Shown here: one piece after another, positions 1 to 10,100 of the stretch
Layout: the number at the start of each line of letters is the position of its first letter
Position numbering within the stretch: the stretch's first letter is position 1
Source: Leguminivora glycinivorella
Taxonomy: Eukaryota; Arthropoda; Insecta; Lepidoptera; Tortricidae
Assembly: GCF_023078275.1 (NCBI RefSeq)
Contig: NC_062977.1
Location: forward strand, 15,707,118 to 15,771,117
Length of the DNA: 64,000 nucleotides
Direction: 5' to 3'
The notes under the pieces: generated by a model
The model's input: the letters and a program-made list of their open reading frames with translations, nothing else
The model's database searches: none
What the model was told of the DNA's origin: nothing
Made by a program: the position numbers and the translations under genes

Positions 1-183
1 CTACCCGCACTTCTTGATCCACTTGAACGTTTTGCCGTTTAGGAATTTTACCGTGCCGATGCGCTTTTAAAGTTTTGCATAGGGCAAGGTGGTTGACAGT
101 GGGTCGCTGGTGCACAATAGGTCACGCACACTACGACGTCAACCATCTTACCCTATTGTTAAAAACAACTTTTTCTTTTTCAG

Positions 184-337
184 CCTATGGGTGCTAGACA
201 AGCTGGTATCAGTCTTCTTCTACCTACTGATCGTATACTGGATCGCGTCGTACTTCGAGCCTGCACGGGAACTACTGTCCTACGTCCCTCTGGTGCGGTA
301 CCTGCCGCTCGTCGGAAAAGTTGTCTTTCCTCAGTAA
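184..337 (+). CDS. C-terminal exon of an unidentified membrane-associated protein (partial)
   Basis: A good splice acceptor (pyrimidine-rich tract ending in cag at 181-183) is followed by an open frame to a TAA at 335-337. The exon begins with the last base of a split codon and then encodes about 50 residues starting LWVLDKLVSVFFYLL and ending VGKVVFPQ. The first half is strongly hydrophobic (VSVFFYLLIVYWIASYF) and looks like one membrane segment or hairpin. The rest alternates Pro/Leu/Val with Arg. A polyadenylation signal follows at 399-404. The upstream part of the gene is outside the window. The frame is open back to an ATG at 89, but the acceptor makes 89-183 more likely intron. I do not recognise the family and assign no function. 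Confidence 0.55.
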
Positions 338-398
338 ATATTAGACATTACGATCACTAAAGTCAATGCAGAGAAGACCGTCTATGTCAGTAAGGATT

Positions 399-404
399 AA
401 TAAA
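399..404 (+). promoter_or_regulatory. Polyadenylation signal AATAAA
   Basis: Canonical AATAAA 62 bases after the TAA of the exon at 184-337, on the same strand. It probably ends that transcript. Confidence 0.5.
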
Positions 405-792
405 GTAAATGTGGATAAGACCGTCCACGTATACGAGAAGAAGTAACCTCGTTTGTCGCTTTTTACTCATGCGGTTGTAAGTATACATCTTACTCAGAAG
501 ACCGGCAAAAAAGGAGTGAATTGTGGAGCTCTTATTGTGTCTGAGAAATTACAATATATTTCATCCGGTCTTCTCCTTATTGAACATATGTTTAAAACCT
601 AAATGTGCGTAATGGTTGTACGTAATTAATAGCTGCTTTTGTTTAATATTGGTAAATATTTTACTGCAAAGGTGTTCTCACACAAATCATTTTGAGTGCT
701 ACTATTTCTTATTAGAACCATCTACTTATAATCATTTTGTAATTAATGTAAATATGTACCTATTTTAATGTGTGTGTTTATTATATAACTTG
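405..792. other. AT-rich intergenic sequence
   Basis: No frame, RNA gene or repeat recognised. It contains short runs resembling 3' UTR or downstream sequence of the upstream gene. Confidence 0.4.
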
Positions 793-800
793 CTTGTACC

Positions 801-1656
801 CATAGCTGGGCATTAACTCGTTAATCCGTTAATCGTTAATTAACGAAGTTAACATTTCGATTAACGGATTAACTTTTAAGTTAACTTTAAAAAATGTTAA
901 CGGATTCGTTAACTTCCGTTAAATTTCATCGAGTCCGTTAATCGTTAATCCAGCACCCCAAGCGGCTTGCTGCGCCGCGAAAACCACGTTCTTACTGCAG
1001 CTGTAAAAGCCCATAGTACGGCAAAACCTAGGTTTTATCGGTAAAAGTAGATCCGTCGGTTATAAACAGTCTAAAGACCAATTGGCGACTTTGGATCACT
1101 TACCTATTCGAGATCTCCTAAATCTTATTAGGCATGCTAGATCGATCACTAACCTGGGAATAGAGTGCAATCATCAGGCATGACAGACAAATCGCGCAAC
1201 CGACGCATTGAGTTAGAGTCCGGCGCGGGCCTTAGATTACTCTACCAAGTTATCGTGGCCCACAGCATCGAGTTGTTATCTCAATCCGAAGAACCGACGC
1301 ACCACGATCGCGACCGCATGAATGACCCAATAATTACCAATCCGAAGTAAAACCTAGGATTTAGCCAACCAACGGCGGTAAAAGCCCGAAGAGACCGTAT
1401 TTAATTGTTACATTTCGGTTTTTTGCCGATTGGCGTCACAGGTTTTAATAGTTTTTGGTGGATACTTAGTAAATAGAAATACATAATACCTACAGTGGAG
1501 TCCTATTTTTATGACGTGTTAACGGATTATCGATTAACTTTAACTTCCGTTAAATCTACCGAAATGTATCGCTTTAACGATTAACGAAGTTAACTTTTTA
1601 AGTAACGGATTAACGATTATCGAAGTTAACTATTTGATTAACGGTGCCCAGCTATG
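801..1656. mobile_element. Non-autonomous hAT-type DNA transposon, 856 bp
   Basis: The ends are a perfect 12-bp inverted repeat, catagctgggca at 801-812 and tgcccagctatg at 1645-1656. An exact 8-bp duplication, cttgtacc, flanks it at 793-800 and 1657-1664. Eight-base duplications are characteristic of the hAT superfamily. Both subterminal zones (about 815-950 and 1515-1645) are dense in cgttaat/attaacg motifs in both orientations, as expected for transposase binding clusters. The unique middle contains a 61-codon frame (1165-1350) with no recognised similarity, and no transposase remains. Confidence 0.88.
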
Positions 1657-1664
1657 CTTGTACC

Positions 1665-2070
1665 TATAGGTAATCGATATACTTAGGTAAGTATTTAAGT
1701 ATAAAATAATTACATTTAAAAAGTACTTTGTATTTCCCCATTTTAGTAGAACCTAACACATTTAAAAAAATTGTGTGAACGTTTTATGAAAACTCAAAGT
1801 TACTTATAATTATGAGCTTTAATCATTTTACCGTTTATAACATGTAAGCGTAGTATTTTGCTAGAAAACTATACGTTACGTTTGTATATTTTGGAATAAA
1901 GTATTCAAGTTATTGGTGTGTACATTATTTCATGGCAAACACCTACATACCCACACTTTAAGACAATCTATAAAATTGAAACTAGAAAGTACATGAATAT
2001 TTTAATGATAAAGGTAAAGTGCGTTGGAAGAAAATTTATGTCTTTATTCGTAAACAATCCTCCGTATCGT
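1665..2070. other. Intergenic, no feature recognised
   Basis: AT-rich sequence between the hAT element and the next repeat. A possible plus-strand AATAAA lies near 1893, but no gene needs it. Confidence 0.3.
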
Positions 2071-2074
2071 AACG

Positions 2075-2300
2075 AAACATTACGCGGTTTTTAACCCCAG
2101 ACGCAAAAACGACGGGGTGTTATAAGTTTGACGTGTCTGTCTGTATGTGTGTCAGTCTTATTATTAGATTCAGTTTTTTTTTGTTCGAAAACCGAGTTAG
2201 TCGAGAATGTAATGAGTGTTCTTAGCCATGTTTCATGAAAATCCTTCCACTAAGTCGGGGTCGGGGGTTTTTTCAAAATTTTGATTTTGTGGTTAGGTTT
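2075..2300 (+). repeat. Dispersed lepidopteran repeat (cgacggggtgttataagtt type)
   Basis: The segment has the conserved blocks of a repeat I know from many moth and butterfly genomes: an acgacggggtgttataag block, a tgtctgtctg tract, then catgtttcatgaaaatcc and gtcggggtcgggggtttttt. No ends or coding capacity are visible, so the class is left open. Confidence 0.55.
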
Positions 2301-3007
2301 ATAATTTACCCTCAGATAAAGGTTTCTTCTTATATAATCTTAACCCAACATACCTTAGCATAAAGAGGTTTAAACCGTTAATAATTTTGAATAAAACTAC
2401 AGAAGTAAGCTTAATAAACAAAGTTTATCATTAAAATTATTTACATTTGGCATCAAGGAGTAGGCATTAACCCTTGACCACGAAAGATGACCACAAACGG
2501 ACATGTAATTTAGACCTTCATAAACTCCAAAGTTTACGATAGCGTATTAAGGATAATTGGCGAGCTATGGCATCCAAAGGGTTAATGAGCAAAAGAGCTA
2601 TGTGTTTATCTATATCAAATAACAAATGAGTAAATATTGAAAAGGTATATAAACATAATATATGCCCAATCAAGATTTTCATAAACTAAGGTACACACTT
2701 ATTCCAAACAATCTTTAGACACTTTGTCAATAGAAAACTGGCAATAAACCATACTCTTCTGATTTTCAATCCCCAGTCTTTCTGGTTTTTTACCTACAAA
2801 AATTACAGGATCATTATGAAAATTGACAATCGTTAAAAAAAACGATGAGGTTTACTTTACCTATTTGGTTTCGTGTTTGCAAATGATTATATTTGTTTCG
2901 ATACCTTTCCATATTAGTAGTCCGTATCGGGGATACAAAAACATGGCGTGTTAACTAGATACATATATTATCAGTACCAATACCTCCCTTATAAATTTCA
3001 TCTTCTT
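2301..3007. other. Intergenic, downstream of the lectin gene
   Basis: AT-rich with no recognised gene. It lies beyond the proposed poly(A) signal of the minus-strand lectin gene. Confidence 0.35.
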
Positions 3008-3013
3008 TTTATT
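3008..3013 (-). promoter_or_regulatory. Polyadenylation signal of the lectin gene
   Basis: AATAAA on the minus strand (tttatt on the plus strand), 144 bases past the lectin stop codon. It is the nearest canonical signal downstream. Confidence 0.5.
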
Positions 3014-3156
3014 TACACAATTTGAGCGGAACGAAATGCAAAATGTCTATGAGGTCAACTTACACTTTTAAAGTGGCCGCTCTTTGACTAATGTAGGTAC
3101 CTTCTTATGTGTATGTGTGTAGTTTTTTGATAAAAACAGTAAATATAAAACTAGTA

Positions 3157-3350
3157 TCAGTCCTTAAACCTCTCTTCTATAGCGCCGCTAAGCAGGCCTA
3201 TATCATGCTCGCATATAAAGAAACATCGTTGGAAGCAGCCCAAGTCATTCAGCCGACCGTTATAGAACATGGAACCGCAGGTTTCATTTTCACCACCGTC
3301 TGGCTGCTGGTTGCCCCAGCCGGTGTAGCCACTGTCGTCTAGAGAGGTGC
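3157..3350 (-). CDS. Lectin exon 5 (C-terminal part of CRD2, stop)
   Basis: The acceptor gattttag precedes TSLDDSGYTGWGNQQPDGG. The exon contains the QPD triplet, NETC, the LND block and the final cysteines, and ends at a stop at 3157-3159 after the tail GAIEERFKD. Confidence 0.92.
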
Positions 3351-6300
3351 CTAAAATCAACAAAAATGTGGTGATGACGATGAGGTCTACTGACAACAAA
3401 AAAAAAAAATTGGGCGTGGAGTCCCGCGCGGAAGAAATGAAACTTTGTAGTCTTCGTAACTACAGAGTACAGATGTAGTGCGAATAGGGTATTCTTCGTA
3501 TTTCTCCGGAAACATTCGTATTTGTCACGCTAGTTCAGTAAATGTCAGTACATCTTGTACTGAGACTGACTGAAATAGCATGACACGTTCGTACGTTTCC
3601 GTAACAATACGAAGGCAAATCTTTTCACTACATCTGTAACGTAACAATACATTAACCTTATAAACATTCTGTCAAGAGACTGTCACGTTTTTGCGTTTAG
3701 TTACTTCCATCTTTTTACTGTTTAAAATATACAAAAAAACACTCAAATTATAAAAAAAAACAATTATAATTCATGAAATAGTGTAAGAGTTTCACTTCAA
3801 AAATTGGCGTAATTATTCCAGGCATCAGTCTAGTATTTTTTTCAAAATTCGAGTTGGCAACACTGAGTTAACAACGTTTAACTCTGTCAGTTGGAAGTGG
3901 CAACACTGAGAGTTAAACGTTTAACGCTGTCAGTTGGAAGTGGCAACACTGAGAGTTAAACGCTTAACGCTGTCAGTTGGAAGTGGCAACACTGAGAGTT
4001 AAACGTTTAACGCTGTCAGTTGGAAGTGGCAACACTGATAGAGTTAAACGCTTAACGCTGTCAGTTGGAAGTGGCAACACTGAGAGTTAAACGTTTAACT
4101 CTGTCAGTTGGAACTGGCAACACTGAGCGTTAAACGTTTAACGCTGTCAGTTGGAACTGGCAACACTGAGCGTTAAACGTTTAACGCTGTCAGTTGGAAC
4201 TGGCAACACTGAGAGTTAAACGTTTAACTCTGTCAGTTGGAACTGGTAACACTGAGCGTTAAACGTTTAACTCTGTCAGTTAGAAGTCGCATTAGAAGTT
4301 TCACTTTAAAAAAAACCTGCTAGGTATATACTATTGGGTTATTGCGTGTATTTGTAACATAATAATATCGTCACTACTTTTAAAAACCGGCCAAGTGCGA
4401 GTCGGGCTCGCGCACAAAGGGTTCCGTAGCAGCCAAAATTACAGTTAAATCAACCTATCTCAAAAACTATAAGAGATACTTTGATCAAACCAAAAATCGT
4501 TGAAAGAGTTAATTAGCATGCATCACCTCTATTTTTTTTAGAATTTTATACCCCGTAGTTATAAAAATAGGGGGGGGGGACATACTTTTTACGACTTTGA
4601 GAGCTGATATCTCAAAAACCGTTCACTTTAAGAAAAATGTTTTTAGAAAACTTTATATCATTTTAAAAGACCTTTCCATTGATACCCCACACGGGTATGT
4701 ACATCGAAAAAAAAATTTTCACCCTCAGTTACATGTATGGGGGGCCCCACCCCCAATTCTTTTTTTTACTATTTAGTGTCATAATTTTGTAGCGGTTCAT
4801 ACAACACATATTCCCATCAAATTTCATCACTGTAGTACTTATAGTTTCCGAGTAAATCGGCTGTGACAGACGGACAGACGGACAGACGGACAGACGGACA
4901 GACGGACATGACGAAACTATAAGGGTTCCGTTTTTGCCATTTTGGCTACGGAACCCTAAAAAACTTGTATCTTCGTCTGTCAATGAAAAGAAAATTGTAG
5001 TAAGTATGTATGGAATGATTGGAATGCATATAGACTTACTGCGTTTTCACTTTGAGGAGCAGCGTGAGATACGAGATTTTTTAAAAAGTAGTGACGATAT
5101 ACCTAGTGCATAATAATCATTTAGAGCGTAAAATACCAAAGGGCTATTATAAATATTAGTATTGTAATAAATATTTTGTAACAACACGGTCCTTTAGTAG
5201 ATGACTTCACGTTTACAAATAAAAAATAAGTGCGTCACGTCTTATTAAGATTATTTTAAGTACGTATGTATATACAATTGTACTATTCAAGCTTGTCGGT
5301 GTTACACAAAGCAAATGCCATTGCAAAATTAAATATTATGGTTATATGACAAAATATAACTCTTTAGGCTTTGAGTTGAATTATAAGTACACTCTGTAAT
5401 TCATTATTCGGTTCGAAGGACCACGTGTAACAACTGTTCCTCGGAACTTTTTGAATTTAGAACCAACTTACATCTTATTTAGATACAACTTTAAATTGAT
5501 TTTGGAATATGTACAAAATAATTGGCAGGACTTAAAGAGGCGAAAGCTAGATCTAATTTTGGACTTTCCCGCAATAAAAGAATCAATATTTGAAAGAACT
5601 AGATATTTTGCATTGGGACTGGGAATAGTGCTACAAAACATTAGTAGTCCTGCGGTCGTAGCACACTAGTTTATCGCGTCGATGTTGCCTGCCTGGGTAC
5701 GTAGCAGAATGGCACAAACGAAACGCTCGTAGATATCTATCTCTATCGCTCTTGCGTATTGGCGCGACAGAGCAAGGCTACCTTTCGTGGCGTTTCGTTT
5801 TCGTTTCGCGTCGCAGAAATGCCATTTGGCTAGCACGGCGGGAGTATGTCGCCGCGAGATGACTACCCGTCCTTATGTCATTAATACAGTTAGAAGAAGA
5901 CGTGGCATCTATCTCGCGGCGACATACTCCCGCGGCCATCATGTGCTAGGCCTACTGGTCCTTTGAAATAAAACTTACCTTTAATAGTTTTCCACCCATC
6001 ACCATCCCGATTATGAAAGCCAAGATACACCGCTCCGCTCAAGAAGTTCCCTTTGACCTTGCTCTTCGGGGCTTCCTCGGTGATCTTGACGAGGTAGTCG
6101 GCCTCTGATTGGCTGTTGATGATGGACAGGTACGATTGTTCTGCGCTGCATACCGCGTGCGCGTCAGTCCAGTTCATTGGGGTGAGATGAAACTTGTAGC
6201 ATTTGCCGAAATCCTTGTTGTAGTGGTAACCTGGAATTTGAAATAGTAAAATTGGTTTGTTTCCCGTAGCTTTAGGTATGGAATAGCGTATCATTATCAT

Positions 6301-8913
6301 GGACAATGAACGAATGGAATGGGGAAAAATAATTTGTTATCAAATAAAAATAAGTATAATGTACCTACTTATTTCGGAAACTTCATTTGGAATAGAATGA
6401 AGTGGAATGTAGATGAAAAATTCGGTAATAACTTGCTATTATTTTGTTACTTATTTATTAATCATCACATTCATCACGAAAGTAGTATTATTATAGTTAA
6501 AAATATTCCAAAAAAAAGTACTAACTGATAATCTGTAAAAATAAAAGATCTGTTTTAATATTTTCGGTTTGGATTTCCCTCAACAGGTTTGCTGACTGGT
6601 AATTCCCCGACTGGCATTGTCAATTATAATAATTGCTTGTAGGATTTCCAGTCGGTTACTACTTATAGAATTTTTAAGAAACTTAGCTAAGTTTTTAGCC
6701 TTAACAACCTCTTTGTTTTTTTGTCAAGGTAAATGTGTCTGTGTGATATCAATGGATCAAATAAACTAGTATGTAAAATTTAACCTTACTCGGATCAGGC
6801 ATATCACAAAGCGTATTCCAGTCCAGATCAAGAAGATTCTTCTTGCAGATGAATGGGTATTTCTGGTCGCATCGGTCGTCGTTGAGCGTACTCTCTCGCC
6901 GCCAGATCACGCAGTCTTCCACGTTGTTCGCGTCGTTCGGCTCGCCGGGACCCCAGTTGCTGTATACGTCTAGTATTGGACGACCTGTGAATGTATATAG
7001 GTACATAACAATGTCAACTTAAGACTCGGATTTCATTAGGTATTATCCGTTGACTCGTCATTGACTCATATACCTCTAGATTTCACCATTGATCATACGA
7101 ACTCCTCCGCTTTAAAACCTGCCATCTACAGATTTGATATTGCAACAAATGGGCTCATATGCGTGGGATTTTAAGATACTTAATTATGTTCTTGCTGGCT
7201 GAATTGCAAATGTCAGTAGTCAGTACCATCAACGCACACTATGAGAGATAGTTTAGGATCCATACTAATATTATAAATGGGAAACTGTGTGTGTCTGTCC
7301 GTCTTTCACGGCAAAACGGAGCGACGAATTAACGTGATTTTTTAAGTGGAGCTAGTTGAATTGATGGAGAGTGACATAGGCTACTTTTTGTCTCTTTCTA
7401 ACCCCCCACTTCCCTTAAATAGGGGGTGGACGTTTGTATGGAGAATTCCGCAACTTTCGAATTTAACGCGAGCGAAGCCGCGGGTAAAAGCTGGCAAGTA
7501 ATAATTATATGGAGGCGATCAGTCAAGTTTGGCTTTAACGGCGGACACTGCTGGAATGGGAGGTGGAGAGATGATAATACTGATAAAAGATGTTCATACG
7601 GCGAATTGTTCTGCGAATTGTCCTAAGCAGGTATAACAGGAATGGTCTGAATTGTCATCACCCTCAATAATGTCATTATTCATAGTGGGCCACAAAATCA
7701 GTTTGTGCAAAACGTTCGGATCGCACCGTTTTTACGGTTCTGCAGTCGCGCCTAAATGTAGGTAATGTCCCCATATTGTTCACCGGTATTTACTTGTATT
7801 GTGAAAGTGGTCGTAGAAAGGTGTCAGTGAAAGGTTTCATAACGCGTTCACTCGATCGAGTCGATTGTTGTGGTATTATCGATTTTCAACGGTTCTCAGA
7901 GGGTCTATCGCTAAATCGAAATGTCGTTAATGTGTCTATCGCTCGCATCAGAGTAGGTGTTTATCAAAAAAGATGAATTCTCGATTTTAATCTCAGGGTA
8001 TCGAATTGGGATCAACGAACGTGGGAGCAAGTTTAATACCTGACAACGTTTCTGCAGGTATCTGAACTTAAATACCTATCAGTTTTTAATTAAATTACTT
8101 AAATTTTAATTAATTAATAATAGTGATTAGTAATAGTGTGTAAACACTGTAAACTATGCCTATTTCTAATACCCAATAAAAATAATTCAAAACCTTTTGC
8201 GAAATAAACAGGTTCATTATCTAAAGGTCAATATTTTTCAACATAAATACATAGTATAATACTATAATAACTAACACCAAAAGCCAGACGACTGATTATG
8301 ATTTATTAGGTCAATATACGTATATCTTAATTTGTTTATCTAGTGTTTATGTAGGTAGAAATTTAGATAGCCTACAGTAATCTTTTGAACTACTTAACCT
8401 AGGTACCTATTTTAACTTTGGTCTGTTATCTAATGTAGGAGTTAACACTGACATTGGTTCTTTAAGCGACAAGACGTGTTTTGTATATAAATTATGACAT
8501 TGAAAATGCTTACCGTCAATTGTTTCCCAGACTCCTTTCGCCAACAAGTCTGAAATTCCAACATACACCCACGAAAACGGTTGTGTCCTGTTCCATAAAC
8601 CCAACACAGCGCTCGCCTCCACCTCATCCTCAGGGTAAAACATACTGGCCCCCTCCATAGCACATCTTTTCCTCGCATCCGACCATGTCCTGTGTATCGT
8701 GTGTATCTTGTAGAACGCCTGGGAGTCTTCTATGAACGTGTAGTCTTTCCTGAAAAACTTTTGCTTCTGCTGCCCCTCTAAAACCGAAATAGGCGCTTTA
8801 AAGGTAAAATACGCACTCATCTGCCAACTGACTCATTGTTGTAAACACTTACGTGAACACTGACATATTAATTGCACTAGTAACAACACTGAGAGAGTCT
8901 TGATCGAGCTCAT
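3157..8913 (-). CDS. Secreted dual-CRD C-type lectin (immulectin-like), complete five-exon gene
   Basis: Spliced product of 321 residues from exons 8853-8913, 8514-8777, 6790-6984, 5979-6230 and 3157-3350. All introns are GT..AG and phase 1, and the frame stays open to the stop. Residues 1-20 form a signal peptide (MSSIKTLSVLLLVQLICQCS). CRD1 spans about 28-158, with Cys59/133/147/155, a WGPGEPND block (EPN at 123-125, the mannose-type calcium-site triplet) and LND at 142-144. CRD2 spans about 175-306, with Cys184/201/282/296/300/304, WGNQQPDGG (QPD at 273-275, the galactose-type triplet) and LND at 291-293. N-glycosylation sequons are at Asn83, Asn193 and Asn279. Tandem CRDs with EPN then QPD are typical of moth immulectins: haemolymph proteins that bind microbial sugars and promote melanisation or haemocyte responses. 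That role is known for the family and inferred here. Size is normal for the family, and no frameshift was seen. Confidence 0.93.
3351..3855. other. Lectin intron 4, 3' portion
   Basis: Intron sequence between exon 5 and the tandem array. AT-rich, with no recognised repeat. Confidence 0.4.
3856..4288. repeat. Tandem array, ten copies of a 43-bp unit with palindromic core
   Basis: Ten consecutive units start with ggcaacactga (the tenth with ggtaacactga). Each contains a core close to agttaaacgtttaact followed by ctgtcagttggaa. The core is a 16- to 20-bp palindrome. Some units read gcgttaaacgtttaacgc and others agagttaaacgtttaactct, so both halves change together in several copies. The array lies in intron 4 of the lectin gene. 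Confidence 0.95.
4378..4964 (+). repeat. Lepidopteran interspersed repeat with GACAGACG satellite, copy 1
   Basis: It begins aaaaccggccaagtgcgag and ends gctacggaaccctaaaaa. A 13-bp inverted pair, agggttccgtagc near the start and gctacggaaccct at the end, brackets the body. A gacagacg microsatellite lies at about 4865-4908. It is nearly identical to 57211-57804. A short direct repeat ACTT may flank it. An 84-codon minus frame inside is shared with the other copy but has no coding features. This family is widespread in Lepidoptera. Confidence 0.8.
4965..5689. other. Lectin intron 4, central part
   Basis: AT-rich intron. A 72-codon plus frame at 5451-5669 has no recognised similarity and no splice or promoter support, so it is not called as a gene. 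Confidence 0.35.
5690..5835. repeat. MITE-like repeat (gtagc...tttggcta family)
   Basis: The core blocks tatctatctctatcgctcttgc and gcgcgacagagcaag recur in variant form at 46505-46655 and 51460-51840, with ends resembling gtagcc-aatg and cattttggcta. It is a short non-coding family common in Lepidoptera. Confidence 0.5.
5838..5933. repeat. Inverted repeat, 23-bp arms
   Basis: The arm at 5838-5860 (ending gtatgtcgccgcgagat) is the exact reverse complement of 5911-5933. The loop is 50 bases. It sits 46 bases beyond the splice donor of lectin exon 4, within the intron. Confidence 0.85.
5979..6230 (-). CDS. Lectin exon 4 (N-terminal part of CRD2)
   Basis: The acceptor attccag leads into YHYNKDFGKCYKFHLTPMNW. 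The exon ends at GDGWKTIK plus a split Gly codon, donor GTAAGT. It holds Cys184, Cys201 and the sequon at Asn193. Confidence 0.92.
6231..6789. other. Lectin intron 3
   Basis: 559-bp AT-rich intron. A plus-strand open frame at 6319-6528 has no coding character. Confidence 0.5.
6790..6984 (-). CDS. Lectin exon 3 (C-terminal part of CRD1 and linker)
   Basis: The acceptor ttcacag precedes RPILDVYSNWGPGEPND. The exon carries the EPN sugar-selectivity triplet, Cys133, Cys147 and Cys155, then a linker with Cys168. The donor is A|GTAAGG. Confidence 0.92.
7259..7494 (+). mobile_element. Non-autonomous Helitron-like element (Lep1-type), copy 1
   Basis: The 5' end tccatactaatattataaat and the 3' hairpin region acgcgagcgaagccgcgggt followed by aaaagctgg match a family described as Helitron-like in Lepidoptera. 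Inside are ttcacggcaaaacggagcg and gagtgacataggctac. It is in lectin intron 2. Related copies lie at 22320-22495 and 26656-26836. Confidence 0.75.
7495..8513. other. Lectin intron 2, remainder
   Basis: No further gene or named repeat recognised. Confidence 0.35.
8514..8777 (-). CDS. Lectin exon 2 (N-terminal part of CRD1)
   Basis: The acceptor cggttttag at 8778 and up gives a 75-bp first intron and preserves the frame. The exon encodes GQQKQKFFRKDY through to WETID and ends in a split Gly codon at donor GTAAGC. It includes Cys59 and the WVYVGISDLLAKG strand typical of immulectin CRD1. Confidence 0.88.
8853..8913 (-). CDS. Lectin exon 1 (signal peptide)
   Basis: The ATG at 8913 opens a 20-residue hydrophobic leader, then one base before donor GTAAGT (8852 downward). 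This start is preferred because it alone gives a signal peptide and joins in phase with exon 2. The ATG at 8820 would leave a cytosolic start without a leader. Confidence 0.85.
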
Positions 8914-9345
8914 GATGAAAATCACATTTAGGTAAACAATGCACACAAAATAGTTATAAGCACAGACATGTGTGCAGTACAATGATTCGCACTGCAATGA
9001 CGCTAAGACAGTGGCCACTTGGCCTGTGATGTCGTCGCGACCACAAACGAGCGAGCATAACAGGAAAAACGCCCAGATATTCGAACCGCGAACCGGTTGC
9101 AATAAAGATTACTTATGTAGGTTGCTATAAAGATTTTAACATGGAATATTTAATATTCCGATTTTTTTGCTTGTCTTTGGGTCATGTATGGGTACTATGG
9201 GTAGGTAAGGTTATTCCCATATGTGGAAATTAGAAAAAAAAATACAAATTCGAACGTTTCTTTGACAATTTGCCTACGATAAATGTTAAATTCTATGAGC
9301 CTAACTCCGACTAACAACTTTGTTATAAAACTACAAATAAAACTG

Positions 9346-9626
9346 AGCAGTTCTCAAAAAGTTTGTACATAGCCACGTCAGCAAATTTTAATTGATCCTA
9401 TTTTGTTACCAACATTTAGTAATATAAGTCGACTTTCGTGAGCTATATACAGGATAATTGTTATATAAGAAAATATGTATAGATACCTACTTAGAAAACC
9501 TTAATGACAAAATAAAACTTACTAAAATGTGTCAATTCATCAAAAAAATTTTGGTAACAAAATATGAATAATAAAAACAAATTTAACTTTTTCCTTAATT
9601 TTTGTACAAACTTTTTGAGAACTGCT
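9346..9626. mobile_element. MITE with 24-bp terminal inverted repeats
   Basis: 9346-9369 (agcagttctcaaaaagtttg...) is the exact reverse complement of 9603-9626. Weaker internal inverted matches around ttttgttaccaa / ttggtaacaaaa support a foldback origin. It lies upstream of the lectin start codon, about 430 bp away. Confidence 0.8.
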
Positions 9627-10094
9627 GAACTTCACTATTCGGTATGTCTACAAGCTTGTTTGAATGCCTTCTCCGATATTTTCCTTATTGTTTAATGTGG
9701 ACACTACATTCAATCAATGAAAACGTACGTTGTAATTTGTGTAATTAGTGATTGTTACCTATGACTTAATTTCATGGCAGCGTTGAGTTAACAAAATCCG
9801 TATGTGTAAAGGTGAAATCATTAATTATGAATAACTTTCAAATAAACATTAATTGACCGTCTGCCCCCAACATTCTTAGACTCCTTTAGCGCGACTACGC
9901 TACCATGAAATTAAATCATATCGTAACTAGTTATAATTATCATTCATTATGACATTGATATCAACTACTAGAAATCGTCTAGGAATAGGGATACTATTGA
10001 AATGGTTTTAATCAAATATAATTTTATAACATGGAGGAAATAAAAGACGAGAATATTTTTTATAATTTTTAATATATTTATCTTGAGGTGTAAG
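9627..10094. other. Intergenic region between EcR 3' end and lectin gene
   Basis: AT-rich; no gene recognised. Confidence 0.35.
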
Positions 10095-10100
10095 TTTATT
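10095..10100 (-). promoter_or_regulatory. Candidate distal polyadenylation signal for EcR
   Basis: AATAAA on the minus strand, about 4.35 kb past the EcR stop. The interval from here to the stop carries far fewer repeats than the introns, which fits a long 3' UTR. Other AATAAA-like sites between could be used instead. Confidence 0.3.

Noticed and set aside
3109..3342. 77-codon plus-strand frame
   Set aside because: Antisense shadow of lectin exon 5.
3856..4288. CRISPR array
   Set aside because: Units are contiguous 43-bp repeats with no unique spacers, inside an intron of a eukaryotic gene.
4729..4983. 84-codon minus-strand gene conserved with 57571-57807
   Set aside because: Conservation is that of the repeat itself, and the Ser/Val/Arg run is a translation of the GACAGACG microsatellite.
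8407..8820. Lectin starting at the ATG at 8820, read through without a first intron
   Set aside because: It would lack a signal peptide. Splicing 8853 to 8777 gives a leader and preserves phase, and the frame past 8514 reads into intron.
8833..9102. Lectin translation starting upstream at 9102
   Set aside because: This adds a long unrelated N-terminus before the leader. The ATG at 8913 gives a normal signal peptide.
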